Positions 35,688 to 44,857 of a stretch of DNA of 64,000 nt are shown in pieces (position 1 is the stretch's first letter; each line of letters starts with the position of its first letter). The translations under genes and the position numbers were made by a program. The stretch is from Rhizobium sp. Root1203 (GTDB lineage: Bacteria > Pseudomonadota > Alphaproteobacteria > Rhizobiales > Rhizobiaceae). A model generated the notes under the pieces. That model worked only from the letters and a program-made list of their open reading frames with translations, did not search any database and had not been told where the DNA came from. The DNA lies in contig NZ_LMCW01000068.1 of the NCBI RefSeq assembly GCF_001424945.1, positions 108,344 through 172,343 on the forward strand, given 5' to 3'.

Positions 35688-36719
35688 ATGAATATTAAAA
35701 TGATGCTCATCAGCTCCGCAGCGGCTCTCAGCGCCATCTCCGGCGCTCACGCAGCGGATGCTATCGTTGCCGCCGAGCCGGAAGCAGTCGAGTATGTACG
35801 CGTTTGCGATGCGTACGGCACCGGCTACTTCTACATCCCGGGCACTGAAACCTGCCTGAAGATCAGCGGCTACATCCGTGTTCAGGTCAACGGCGGCCCG
35901 AACGCTGTCACCGGCGGTGCATCCACCTCCGGCACGTCCGACTGGGATGCCGTTACCCGCGGCCAGCTTCAGTTCACGGCCAAGAGCGACACCGAATACG
36001 GTGCGCTGACCGGCGTCATCGTTCTGCAGACGAACGCTGACAATTCGTCCGCGCAGATCTCCAAGCTCGACTCCGCCTACATCGACATCGCCGGCTTCCG
36101 CGCCGGTCTGTTCTACAGCTGGTGGGACGATGGCCTCTCCGGCGAAACCGACGATATCGGCAGCAAGGTGACGCTGCACAACTCGTTCCGTTACCAGTAC
36201 GAGACCGACAGCTTCTATGCTGGCATCAGCGCCGACGAGCTTGAAGACGGCTACTACGCCTCCGGCGAGACCCCGAACAACATCGGCATCGCTTTCGGCA
36301 TCGGCGGCAAGGCCGGCGCGTTCACCTACCAGGTAATCGGCGGTTACGACACCGACAACGAAGAAGGCGCCCTTCGCGCCATGGGTACGGTTGCCATCGG
36401 CCCGGGCACGCTCGGCCTCGCAGGCGTGTATTCCAGCGGCCCGAACTCCTACTACCAGGCAGCTGAATGGGCGATCGCTGCGGAATACGCGATCAAGGCA
36501 ACCGACAAGCTGAAGATCACCCCCGGCGTTCAGTACTACGGCAACTACGGCATCGTCGCAGGCGATTTCAACGACAACAACGACGCCTGGAAGGTTGGCC
36601 TGACGGTTGACTATCAGATCGTCGACAACTTCTACGCCAAGGCGACCGTAAACTACCTGGAACCGGACCAGGGCAACGACGTAACGACGGGCTTCTTCCG
36701 TCTCCAGCGCGCATTCTAA
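35688..36719 (+). CDS. Outer-membrane porin (alphaproteobacterial Omp2/porin_2 family)
   Basis: A 343-residue protein with a signal peptide (MLISSAAALSAISGAHAADA) and the conserved start of rhizobial/Brucella porins, EYVRVCDAYGTGYFYIPGTETCLKISGYIRV. The two Cys there are typical. The rest alternates as a 16-strand barrel and ends in an aromatic residue (LQRAF), the usual outer-membrane insertion signal. It forms general diffusion channels. ATG 35688 is chosen because it begins the signal peptide; longer in-frame starts would add an implausible extension. Codon use is strongly biased, as in highly expressed genes. Confidence 0.95.
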   Translation: MNIKMMLISSAAALSAISGAHAADAIVAAEPEAVEYVRVCDAYGTGYFYIPGTETCLKISGYIRVQVNGGPNAVTGGASTSGTSDWDAVTRGQLQFTAKSDTEYGALTGVIVLQTNADNSSAQISKLDSAYIDIAGFRAGLFYSWWDDGLSGETDDIGSKVTLHNSFRYQYETDSFYAGISADELEDGYYASGETPNNIGIAFGIGGKAGAFTYQVIGGYDTDNEEGALRAMGTVAIGPGTLGLAGVYSSGPNSYYQAAEWAIAAEYAIKATDKLKITPGVQYYGNYGIVAGDFNDNNDAWKVGLTVDYQIVDNFYAKATVNYLEPDQGNDVTTGFFRLQRAF

Positions 36720-36726
36720 CAAAATA

Positions 36727-36791
36727 TCGAGCGCCGCTCGATGCCGACCGTTGTGCCTTCATGGCCGGCGCGAAGGTGGAGCGGCGCTCGA
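36727..36791 (+). terminator. Inverted repeat downstream of the porin, probable terminator
   Basis: TCGAGCGCCGCTC (36727-36739) is the exact inverse of GAGCGGCGCTCGA (36779-36791). The first arm can also fold alone (ATCGAGC GCC GCTCGAT, 36726-36742). This is strong secondary structure beginning a few bases after the porin stop, though a U-tract is weak (GATGTTTC follows). Confidence 0.55.
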
Positions 36792-36880
36792 GCACGATGT
36801 TTCTGATCAGATTGACCTCCGATCAGTCATGGGGGGTGGCACGGTTCCCTGCCGGGCTGCCCTCTGTTTGCCCTGACCGA

Positions 36881-37354
36881 TTACTCGGCAGCGTGACGGC
36901 CATCGGCCGCCGCGCCGTTGTGTTTCTCCAGGTCGAGACGGCGAAGTTCGGCAATGCTGTCTTCTATGGTGACCGATCCGAGCATGTCGACGACGGCCTG
37001 CTCCGCCCGATCGCAAAGATACTCCGAGAGATCGCCGATATTCTGACCCACGAGACCCTCGTGAGGAATCTCGTGCCGCGTAGCCCAGAGCTTCTTGTCC
37101 CCCGTGACCGAGGAATAAATCTCGCTGAGCAGAATTTCGCTACGTGGGCGCGCCAGGCGAATACCGCCCTTGCCGCCGGCCGACGCGGCCAGAATACCGC
37201 TTTCGCTCAGAGGCAGCAGCAATTTCCGGACGAAACTTGGATTGGTATCGAGCCCCTTTGCAAGAGACTGGCTGGTCGTCCGAACGTCAGCCTCCTCGTT
37301 TACCGCGACGCTTATCACAATCTGCATCGCGGTCGAAAAGCGAGTATCGATCAT
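36881..37354 (-). CDS. Rrf2-family regulator lacking the cysteine cluster
   Basis: A 157-residue winged-helix protein with the Rrf2 plan (MIDTRFSTAMQIVISVAV; DTNPSFVRKLLLPLSESGIL; GGKGGIRLARP). Unlike the regulator at 30775-31239 it has only one Cys (in EYLCDRAEQ), so it cannot hold an Fe-S cluster in the IscR way. Family members without the cluster respond to small molecules or to unknown signals (YwnA/CymR-like). Its neighbours, a porin and a CorA-type transporter, give no firm target. Confidence 0.85.
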   Translation of the reverse strand: MIDTRFSTAMQIVISVAVNEEADVRTTSQSLAKGLDTNPSFVRKLLLPLSESGILAASAGGKGGIRLARPRSEILLSEIYSSVTGDKKLWATRHEIPHEGLVGQNIGDLSEYLCDRAEQAVVDMLGSVTIEDSIAELRRLDLEKHNGAAADGRHAAE

Positions 37355-37527
37355 GCCTATCCCGGCCTTACTTTAACGCGATCCGTCGGCGCGTCCCGCC
37401 TGATGGCTGGTGACGTCTGCAGGAGAGATATTTCCGCTCAAAATCGGATGTCAAGAAAGGTGAACTAAAAATACGGTTGTTTGATGAAAAACATACCCGC
37501 AACTCCCACTTCGGCCTCTGAATTGCA

Positions 37528-38565
37528 TTAGAGCCAGCCAATCCGCCGCAGCGCCCAGAGGGTCGCGATCGAGGTGATCGTCACGAACGCCACGATGACG
37601 ATGAAGGCCCAGGTGTCGTTGACGCCGGGTATCCCGCCCACATTCATCCCGAAGAGCCCCGCCACCACGCTTGGCGGCAGAAGCAGCGCGGCGAGTGCCG
37701 CCAGCCGGTTTGAATTGCGCGCGATGCGCTCGCTTATGACTGTCGAAAGGTCGTCGTGAAGGATGCCTGTCCGGTCGCGGATGGCGTCAAGGTACTCGAT
37801 GAAGCGCATCAGCTTGTCGATCACCTCGCGCAGCCGCAGCTTGTCGCGCTCGATAAGCCACGGCGCGTCGTCGTGTTCTATCCTGTTCAATGCGTCGCGC
37901 TGCGGCGCGAGGTAGCGGCGAAGTTGCACCGAGCGGCGCCTGAGCAGCTTCAGCCGCTCCCGCACTTCGCTCGCGTCTCCATGAAAGATCATCTCGTCGA
38001 GCTCATCGACCTCTTCGTCCATAGAGTCGAGGACGGGCTCGAGATCGCGCACCAGCTTTTCACCGATCAGCGCCAGCAGGTCGCCAGTGCGCTGTGGCCC
38101 CTTCCCCTTGTCGAACGCCGTCCTGATGTCGCGCAGGGCCGTGATGTAATGGCCACTGTCGCGGAGCGACACGACCCGGTTGCCATCGACCCACAGATGA
38201 AGCGGCACGAGATCGATATCGGGGAGGTCGGCGTGCGGCCCGTCGGCTTCTTCGGGCGAGGTGGCGCACACGCCGCGAAGAATGATCAGCAAACCGTCAT
38301 CGACGGGCTCGACGCGTGGCCGCGTCTCCTCCTCAAGCAGTGCATCGGCCACGAAGGGGTCGAATCGGCCTTGTCTGTTCACCCATTCAGCGGCAGCCGG
38401 ATGATCGCGTTCGAAGTGCAGCCAGATCGCCCCGTCTTCCGGCTTCCAGGCACAAACGCCCGCCATGTCGATCTGCCTGCCCCCGCCATGCCCGTCCAGC
38501 AACAGCGCAAAACGAAGTCCGGGCTCCGCCCCATAGCTTGCCGTCGACGTTTTGATCGCTTTCAT
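37528..38565 (-). CDS. CorA-family divalent-cation transporter (ZntB-like)
   Basis: A 345-residue member of the CorA superfamily. It has a large cytoplasmic N-terminal domain, a long stalk helix rich in charges (about 190-270), and two C-terminal membrane helices separated by the signature GMNVGGIPGVNDTWAF. CorA proper has GMN followed by MPE; the VGGIP variant is characteristic of ZntB, a zinc transporter. Start ATG 38565 is preceded by GAGG and begins the conserved part; the upstream extension to 38604 is not needed. Confidence 0.92.
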   Translation of the reverse strand: MKAIKTSTASYGAEPGLRFALLLDGHGGGRQIDMAGVCAWKPEDGAIWLHFERDHPAAAEWVNRQGRFDPFVADALLEEETRPRVEPVDDGLLIILRGVCATSPEEADGPHADLPDIDLVPLHLWVDGNRVVSLRDSGHYITALRDIRTAFDKGKGPQRTGDLLALIGEKLVRDLEPVLDSMDEEVDELDEMIFHGDASEVRERLKLLRRRSVQLRRYLAPQRDALNRIEHDDAPWLIERDKLRLREVIDKLMRFIEYLDAIRDRTGILHDDLSTVISERIARNSNRLAALAALLLPPSVVAGLFGMNVGGIPGVNDTWAFIVIVAFVTITSIATLWALRRIGWL

Positions 38566-39216
38566 TGCGCCCCGCCTCAAATATTGAATATGCAAGAAAC
38601 ACAAAAGTTCGATCGAATATCTGCAACGATTCTAGCAGTTTGCGCACAGGGCGCAACAACATTGCGGCTTGTTCCGGAGCCCGTCCCGAAACACGGCGGG
38701 GATGGCGTAGGCGCGGCATTTCGATACAGTCGACCCTAATTCCCGCTCCGGAATTTTCGCTTGCCGAAGGCCTCGTTCTCTTCGAGCAAACGAGCATTAT
38801 CGCCGGCTGGGGCAATTAATCCATCCCGACCGTTGCCTTGACCGCCACGCGATTACAGCTCATAACATGTAAACCATCAGGTGACTCTAATGAAACTTTA
38901 GGCTGATGGCTGGGGAGCCGAGGGGGCTCGTTAATGGCAGTCGTGTCGATCAGGTATCTGGTCTGTTTGTCTATGTTGCCAGCTTTAACCGCTTGGATCC
39001 GGTCCAAGAGGATATTTGCCGATCCGGCGAACCTGCCATGCCGCCCGCATGGCTGTATTCACAATCCCGCAATTGCGCTCGTGTCTGGATCGAAAATTTG
39101 GTCCGGCATCGTGTGGCCGCGCTTCCAGGCGTGGCGCACCGGCGATCGTTCGCCTTGCGGAATGAAAGCATGAGCTGAGCCGTCGTTAACACGGCGATTT
39201 ATCTGGGGGATAGGAT
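38566..39216. other. Long intergenic region, 651 bp
   Basis: No convincing gene. Open frames on both strands here lack Shine-Dalgarno sites and protein-like composition. Visible elements are the palindrome TTCGATCGAA (38608-38617) in an AT-rich patch just upstream of the ZntB-like gene, and the inverted repeat CCATCAG (38874-38880) / CTGATGG (38903-38909) with a 22-base spacer. It should hold the promoters of the divergent ZntB-like and beta-barrel genes. Confidence 0.4.
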
Positions 39217-40008
39217 TTGAAATATCGTCTCGCATGTGCCGCCGCCTTCCTGGGGGCAATGACAGTCTTCAGTTCGGCGAACGCAGCCGACATGGCTCCG
39301 GCCCTCGCTCCGGAAGCAAAGCCCGTCGAGACACAGAGCGGATGGACCTTTACCGTCGCTCCATATTTCTGGGCTGCGGGCATGTCCGGGGACGTTGGCG
39401 TCTTCGGATTGCCGCAAGTTCATGTCGACGCCAGCTTCAGCGACATCCTCAGCAATCTCGATTTCGCCGCGATGGTGATCGGCGAGGCGAGCTATGAACG
39501 CTACAGCGTGTTCAGCGACATCATCTATACCAAGCTCTCCAATGACGCGACGACGCCGGCCGGCGTGGTCGCCAACAGTATCGGGGTAACGTCCAAGACG
39601 TTTGCCGGCACCCTGGGAGCAGGATACACCGTCATCGACGGCGCCAACGGCCATTTGGATGTAGTGGGCGCCGTGAGGCTCTGGTCCGCAGACACGGAGA
39701 TCTCGTTCAGCGGCGGGCTGCTCGGCGGCGTGCAGAGGGAAGATAGGGCCACCTGGGCCGACGCCCTGGCCGGTGTCAAAGGCAATTACTTCTTCACACC
39801 GAACGTCTATTTGACGGGCTGGGCCATGGCTGGCGCCGGCGGCGCGGATCTGGATTGGGACGTCATGGCGGGGCTTGGATACAAGTTCAACGACAAGGTG
39901 TCCGCCATCGCCGGTTACCGCGCGCTCGGCGTCGACTATAGCAACGACAGCTTTGTTTTCGACGTCGTTGAGCAAGGGCCCATGTTCGGCGTTGCAATTC
40001 ACTTCTAG
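39217..40008 (+). CDS. Outer-membrane beta-barrel protein
   Basis: A 263-residue exported protein. The N-terminus (KYRLACAAAFLGAMTVFSSANAAD) is a signal peptide, and the mature part is made of alternating aromatic/glycine strands (WTFTVAPYFWAAGMSGDVGVFG) and ends VAIHF, typical for outer-membrane barrels of 8 to 10 strands. The only codon that keeps the signal peptide intact is TTG 39217, with GGGGG and AGGA just upstream; ATG further in would cut it. Its stop lies 20 bp before the start of the lipoprotein hydrolase, so the two are likely cotranscribed. Confidence 0.8.
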   Translation: MKYRLACAAAFLGAMTVFSSANAADMAPALAPEAKPVETQSGWTFTVAPYFWAAGMSGDVGVFGLPQVHVDASFSDILSNLDFAAMVIGEASYERYSVFSDIIYTKLSNDATTPAGVVANSIGVTSKTFAGTLGAGYTVIDGANGHLDVVGAVRLWSADTEISFSGGLLGGVQREDRATWADALAGVKGNYFFTPNVYLTGWAMAGAGGADLDWDVMAGLGYKFNDKVSAIAGYRALGVDYSNDSFVFDVVEQGPMFGVAIHF

Positions 40009-40028
40009 TGATTGAAAAGGATGTGGCG

Positions 40029-41345
40029 ATGGCCAGCAGCAATGGCGGTCCACGTGTGCTGCCCGCCATTGCGCTCAGGCGTCTGCTGACGGCTGCCGCG
40101 CTCGCTGTTCTCTCGGGGTGCGGCGGTCACCCGAAGGATGTGCTTCTGCCTGTTGCCGATACTGCCCCTGCCGCGAGCAAGGTCAGCATGCTGGTGGCGA
40201 CAACCCGCCGCCAGTCGACGGTACCGGGCGAGATGTTTACGGGCGAGCGTGGTCTCGCGCCGGCGTTCGCGGACATTACCGTTTCCATTCCGCCAAAAAA
40301 TGTCCGCAAGGAAGGCGACGTCGCATGGCCCAAGCGACTGCCCGCCAACCCCGCAACCGATTTTGCGACGCTGAAGGCAGAAGAAATCCCGCTGGATGCC
40401 GCCAAGAAGTGGCTGAGCGCCTCCGTACAAAAGAGCCCCGATCACAGCGTTCTTGTTTTCATCCACGGGTTCAACAACCGCTTTGAAGATTCCGTCTATC
40501 GATTTGCGCAGATTGTCGAGGATTCCAATGTAAAGAGCGCGCCTATTCTCGTCACCTGGCCCTCACGCGGCAGCCTGCTGGCCTATGGTTACGATCGCGA
40601 AAGCACGAACTACACGCGCAATGCCCTTGAACAGCTTTTTCAGTATCTGGCTCGCGATCCCCAGGTCAAGGAGGTGTCGATCCTCGCACATTCGATGGGG
40701 AACTGGCTGGCGCTTGAATCGCTGCGTCAGATGGCGATTCGCAACGGCAGGCTGCCGGAGAAATTCAAGAACGTGATGCTGGCCGCCCCTGATGTGGATG
40801 TCGACGTATTCCGCTCCGAAATCGTCGACATGGGCAAGCAACATCCGCAATTTACTCTGTTTGTATCCCGCGACGACAAGGCGCTCGCGTTTTCACGCCG
40901 ATTGTGGGGCGACATCCCGCGCCTCGGCGCGATCGACCCCGAGCAGTCCCCCTATAAGGAAGAACTGGAAGCCAACAAGATCGCAGTGATCGATCTGACG
41001 AAGGTCAAGGTTGGCGACAAACTCAACCACAGCAAGTTTGCGGAGTCGCCTGAGATAGTCCAGCTGATCGGCCAGCGCATTTCCGAAGGCCAGACCCTGA
41101 CGGACACCAGAGTTGGTCTCGGAGACCAGATCCTGGCAGCAACGACCGGCACAGCGGCCGCGGCCGGCAACGCGGCCGGCCTCATACTTGCTGCACCGGT
41201 CGCCGTAATCGACGCCAACACACGCGACAACTATGCAAATCAGGTGAATGCGCTGGCCGGCGTCCCTGCGAGCGGAAAACGCACGACGGCAGCGAGTTCG
41301 AAGTGCAAGAATGATCAATCCACGTCGCCCCCGTGCCATCGCTAG
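40029..41345 (+). CDS. Lipoprotein alpha/beta hydrolase (DUF900 family)
   Basis: A 438-residue protein with a lipobox near residue 30 (ALAVLSGC), so it is probably anchored to a membrane. The hydrolase core shows VLVFIHGFNNRFEDSVYRFAQI (oxyanion strand), the nucleophile elbow ILAHSMGNWLALE (Ser) and VMLAAPDVDVDVF (acid). DUF900 proteins are esterase/lipase-like with unknown substrates. ATG 40029 has AAAAGGA at 40015-40021; an in-frame GTG at 40008 overlaps the upstream stop. It converges on a LysR gene with a 2 bp gap. Confidence 0.88.
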   Translation: MASSNGGPRVLPAIALRRLLTAAALAVLSGCGGHPKDVLLPVADTAPAASKVSMLVATTRRQSTVPGEMFTGERGLAPAFADITVSIPPKNVRKEGDVAWPKRLPANPATDFATLKAEEIPLDAAKKWLSASVQKSPDHSVLVFIHGFNNRFEDSVYRFAQIVEDSNVKSAPILVTWPSRGSLLAYGYDRESTNYTRNALEQLFQYLARDPQVKEVSILAHSMGNWLALESLRQMAIRNGRLPEKFKNVMLAAPDVDVDVFRSEIVDMGKQHPQFTLFVSRDDKALAFSRRLWGDIPRLGAIDPEQSPYKEELEANKIAVIDLTKVKVGDKLNHSKFAESPEIVQLIGQRISEGQTLTDTRVGLGDQILAATTGTAAAAGNAAGLILAAPVAVIDANTRDNYANQVNALAGVPASGKRTTAASSKCKNDQSTSPPCHR

Positions 41346-41347
41346 CT

Positions 41348-42256
41348 CTACGGGCACCGGGCGACGGCACGATCATGCACGATACCGCAGCGCTTCCACG
41401 AGGACCGCGAACGCTGCCGACGGCTGGGATAGTAGAGGTGATAGCCTGCAAACGACGGGCACCAATCCTCCAGCACGCGGACCAGGCGTCCGTCCGCGAG
41501 TTGCGCTTTTACATGGTCCTCCATGACGAAGCCGAGCCCGAAGCCTGCGGTTGCCGCGCGGACGATCATCTGGACGTTGTTGAAGGCGAGCTGCCCTTCG
41601 ACCCGAACCCGCAGCTCGCGCCCATCCTTTTCGAGTTCCCAGGTATAGAGACCGCCATTGCTCAGCAGGCGCAGATTGATGCATTTGTGGTCGGCGAGGT
41701 CCTGCGGCGTGTTCGGGATCGACCGCTTCTCGAAATAGGCCGGAGCGCCGACGACAGCCATCCGCAGGTCAGGGCCGATGCGTGTCGCGATCATGTCCTT
41801 CGCGAGCGCCTCCCCCAGGCGGACGCCCGCGTCGAACCGCTCGGTGACGATGTCGGTAAATCCGGAATCGATGCTGAGCTCGACATGAATATCGGGATAG
41901 GCCGGAAGCAACTTTTCCAGCGCCCGCCACACGACGGTATCTGCAGCGTGTTCCGAAAGAGTGATGCGGATTGTTCCGGCCGGTCTCTCGCGCAATTCCC
42001 CCAGCGATGCCAGCTGCGCGCCGATACTGTCGAGCGCCGGCCGCAAGGTCCCGAGCAGTCTTTCGCCGGCCTCGGTTGGCGCAAGGCTTCTCGTGGTCCG
42101 GGTCAGCAGACGCACGCCAAGCCGCGTCTCCAGGCGCCGGATGGTATGGCTCAGCGCCGATTGCGAGGTTCCCAGCTTCGCCGCCGCCCGGGTAAAGCTC
42201 CGTTCCTCGGCTACCGCCAGGAACGCATTCAGATCGACCAGTTCCTCGCGCAGCAT
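41348..42256 (-). CDS. LysR-family regulator with frameshifted C-terminus
   Basis: A 302-residue LysR protein: winged helix MLREELVDLNAFLAVAEERSFTRAAAKLG..., then a full effector domain. Up to YHLYYPSRRQ it is normal, but the last 24 residues (RSRSSWKRCG...) are not LysR-like. The expected ending, QPSAAFAVLVEALRYRA, is encoded in a different frame and stops at 41373. A small indel near 41412-41425 is therefore likely. Only the final helix is altered, so the protein may still work. It is divergent from the flavin amine oxidase gene (231 bp), its probable target. Confidence 0.88.
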   Translation of the reverse strand: MLREELVDLNAFLAVAEERSFTRAAAKLGTSQSALSHTIRRLETRLGVRLLTRTTRSLAPTEAGERLLGTLRPALDSIGAQLASLGELRERPAGTIRITLSEHAADTVVWRALEKLLPAYPDIHVELSIDSGFTDIVTERFDAGVRLGEALAKDMIATRIGPDLRMAVVGAPAYFEKRSIPNTPQDLADHKCINLRLLSNGGLYTWELEKDGRELRVRVEGQLAFNNVQMIVRAATAGFGLGFVMEDHVKAQLADGRLVRVLEDWCPSFAGYHLYYPSRRQRSRSSWKRCGIVHDRAVARCP

Positions 42257-42487
42257 TCATGAACTCCCGATATGACTGCCTACAAGATATAGCGGCTATT
42301 CGGCGGAATGTCTTATCGATAGACTGGCTTGCCGGATAGAGTTCGCTGCCGCCCGTCGGCAGGCTGCGGTGTCCGCCATACCGAGGAATGACGATGATGC
42401 CTACGAAGAATGACAGCTTGCGGCGTCCCGCCAGATACGTCCGCATTGGTCGGCGGGGCACCGTCCGGGCGACGGCGCGATAGTCCC

Positions 42488-43729
42488 ATGACCTTGGAAC
42501 CGGACATCGTCATCGTCGGCGCAGGTGCGGCGGGAATTGGCGCTGCACGAAGACTGGCAAGCGGCGGACTGACCTCCCTGGTGCTCGAGGCTCTGCCGCG
42601 CGCCGGCGGGCGCGCCTGGACGCGGAATGCCGCGGATGTTCCTCTCGACCTCGGTTGCGGCTGGCTGCATTCGGCCGACCGGAATCCGTGGACGCGCATT
42701 GCCGAAGAGGCAGGCTTCGAAGTGAAGAGCGGAGAAACCGCCTGGGGCACCCAGTTCCGCGATCTCGGCTTCTCGCGTGTCGAACGGGACGCGGCAAGGC
42801 TCTCATTCGCCCGATGGAGCGAGCGTACAGCCACCACGCCTCCCGCTAGCGACAATGCCGCCGACGCCCTTGAACCGGGCGAGCCTTGGAAGCCCTACCT
42901 CCAGGCCTTGAGCGGCTTCATCAGCGGCGACGAGCTCGAGCGTATTTCGGCAAAAGATTATGGCGCCTACGACGCAGCCTCGACCGACTGCAACTGGAGA
43001 GTTCCGGCAGGCTATGGCACACTGATCACGGCAAGCCTGCCTGCCCCTGCCGCGCTGCGCCTTTCCACGCCCGTGGAAGCGATCTCGCTCGATGAACGGC
43101 GCGTCGCCCTCAACACATCCGCCGGCACCGTTCGCGCCAGCGCGGTGATCGTCACCGTTTCGACCAATGTCCTTGCCGGCAACGGCACTGCGTGGCCCTC
43201 GGCACTCGATCCCTGGCGGGACGCTGCCGCACGCCTGCCGCTCGGCTCCAACGAAAAGCTGTTCCTCCAGATCGTCGGAGATAGCCCCTTCGTTGCCGAG
43301 ACCCACGTCCTCGGCGACCTCCACGATGCTTTGACCGGGTCCTACTATATTCGGCCGTTCGGTTGGCAGGTGATTGAATGCTTCTTCGGAGGAGCCGGCG
43401 CTCGTGCCGTGGCAGGGCATGGCGCCGCGGCCGGATTTGAGCGTGCGATCGACCAGCTCGCCAACCTCTTCGGTTCAGCGATCCGGCGCAACCTCAAGCC
43501 GCTCGTTGCTTCCGATTGGGCAGGTACCGCGTCGATCCGCGGTGCCTACAGCCATGCCCTTCCCGGCGAGGCGGATGCCCGCCTTGCGCTCGCCCGGCCG
43601 TTTGATGGTCGGCTCTTCTTTGCCGGCGAGGCCACGCACACCACCGACTTCTCTACGGCTCACGGCGCGTTCCAAAGCGGCGTTCGCGCCGCGGAAGAGG
43701 CAATCGCGGCGCTCGTCCCGGCTCAGTGA
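42488..43729 (+). CDS. FAD-dependent amine oxidase
   Basis: A 413-residue flavoprotein. The N-terminal dinucleotide fold is DIVIVGAGAAGIGAARRLA with EALPRAGGRAWT just after (FAD ribose and the GGR motif). The C-terminal FAD site is LFFAGEATHTTDFSTAHGAFQSG. This is the monoamine/polyamine oxidase plan; it would oxidise an amine to an aldehyde with H2O2 production. ATG 42488 opens the Rossmann fold directly; the open frame extends upstream without useful start signals. It is controlled, presumably, by the divergent LysR regulator. Confidence 0.9.
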   Translation: MTLEPDIVIVGAGAAGIGAARRLASGGLTSLVLEALPRAGGRAWTRNAADVPLDLGCGWLHSADRNPWTRIAEEAGFEVKSGETAWGTQFRDLGFSRVERDAARLSFARWSERTATTPPASDNAADALEPGEPWKPYLQALSGFISGDELERISAKDYGAYDAASTDCNWRVPAGYGTLITASLPAPAALRLSTPVEAISLDERRVALNTSAGTVRASAVIVTVSTNVLAGNGTAWPSALDPWRDAAARLPLGSNEKLFLQIVGDSPFVAETHVLGDLHDALTGSYYIRPFGWQVIECFFGGAGARAVAGHGAAAGFERAIDQLANLFGSAIRRNLKPLVASDWAGTASIRGAYSHALPGEADARLALARPFDGRLFFAGEATHTTDFSTAHGAFQSGVRAAEEAIAALVPAQ

Positions 43730-43824
43730 GCGGCGTCCCGAAGCAGCCGGCGGCATAGGGGATCGTGATGTCGACGACCTATCCGTCGATGTTCTGTGTC
43801 ATGCTGTACTCCGATCCTGGAAAT

Positions 43825-43851
43825 GAGCCCGCGCCGCAAATGCGCCGGCTC
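43825..43851. terminator. Hairpin between the convergent amine oxidase and aldo/keto reductase genes
   Basis: GAGCCCGCGC (43825-43834) pairs with GCGCCGGCTC (43842-43851) apart from one C-C mismatch, with a 7-base loop. It is the only strong stem between the two convergent stops. No T-run follows, so terminator function is tentative. Confidence 0.4.
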
Positions 43852-43888
43852 TCACGATGTGGATGACATCAAAGGCCAGTGGTCTTCA

Positions 43889-44857
43889 TCAACTGCTCGG
43901 ATAGCGTTCGCCCTCGACAGAGATTTCTGCCGCGGCACGCGCGATCGCGGCAAGATCGTCAGCCGTCAGGTCGACGTCGGCCGCAGCAAGGTTTTCCTCC
44001 AGGCGATGCAGCTTGGTCGTGCCGGGAATGGGTACGATCCAGGGCTTTTGCGCCAACAGCCACGCAAGTGCGATCTGGGCAGGGGTCGCCTTCTTCTCGT
44101 CGGCAATGCGCTTCAGGAGATCGATCAGCGCCTGGTTCTTCTCCATCGCCTCGGGCGTGAAACGCGGCAGGATCTTGCGGAAATCGTTCTCGCCGATCTT
44201 CGTGTCCTTGCTCATGGCGCCGGTGATAAAGCCCTTGCCGAGCGGGCTGTAGGCGACAAGGCCGATGCCAAGCTCTTCGCAGGCCTGCAGGATGCCGTTC
44301 GTCTCGGGTCCGCGTGTCCACAGCGAATACTCGTTCTGCAGCGCCGTGATCGGCTGCACCGCATGGGCGCGTCGCACGGTTTGGGCGCCCGGCTCGGACA
44401 GCCCGAAATGTCTGACCTTGCCCGCTGCGATCAGATCCTTGACCGCGCCGGCGACATCTTCGATCGGCACGTTCGGATCGACGCGATGCTGGTAGAAGAG
44501 ATCGATCGCTTCGACGCCGAGCCGCTTGAGCGACGCATCCGCCACCTTGCGGATATTCTCCGGGCGGCTGTCCAGACCCGCCTGCTTGCCGTTCTCGTAC
44601 TTGAAGCCGAACTTCGTAGCGATAACGACCTTGTCACGAACCGGGGCCAATGCTTCTCCGACGATTTCCTCATTGGTGAAGGGGCCGTAGACTTCGGCCG
44701 TGTCGAAGAAAGTGACCCCGCCCTCAACCGCCTGCCGGATAAGCTTGATGCTCTCATCGTTACTCAGCGCGTGGCCGTAGCTGAAATTGAGGCCCATGCA
44801 TCCGAAGCCGATCGCCGAAACCTCGAGTCCGCCGTTGCCAAGCATGCGCTTTTTCAT
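43889..44857 (-). CDS. Aldo/keto reductase
   Basis: A 322-residue NADPH-dependent (beta/alpha)8 oxidoreductase. The start MKKRMLGNGGLEVSAIGFGCMGL, the catalytic Asp and Tyr in FFDTAEVYGP, Lys in VIATKFGF, His in YQHRVDP and the cofactor segment IPIPGTTKLHRLEENL are all present. It reduces aldehydes and ketones; it could clear the aldehyde produced by the neighbouring amine oxidase, but they are convergent rather than cotranscribed. ATG 44857 has CAGGAGGAA just upstream. Confidence 0.94.
   Translation of the reverse strand: MKKRMLGNGGLEVSAIGFGCMGLNFSYGHALSNDESIKLIRQAVEGGVTFFDTAEVYGPFTNEEIVGEALAPVRDKVVIATKFGFKYENGKQAGLDSRPENIRKVADASLKRLGVEAIDLFYQHRVDPNVPIEDVAGAVKDLIAAGKVRHFGLSEPGAQTVRRAHAVQPITALQNEYSLWTRGPETNGILQACEELGIGLVAYSPLGKGFITGAMSKDTKIGENDFRKILPRFTPEAMEKNQALIDLLKRIADEKKATPAQIALAWLLAQKPWIVPIPGTTKLHRLEENLAAADVDLTADDLAAIARAAAEISVEGERYPSS

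Noticed and set aside
38816..39192. Several overlapping short frames on both strands upstream of the beta-barrel gene
   Set aside because: They overlap one another in different frames, lack Shine-Dalgarno sites and have no protein-like segments.
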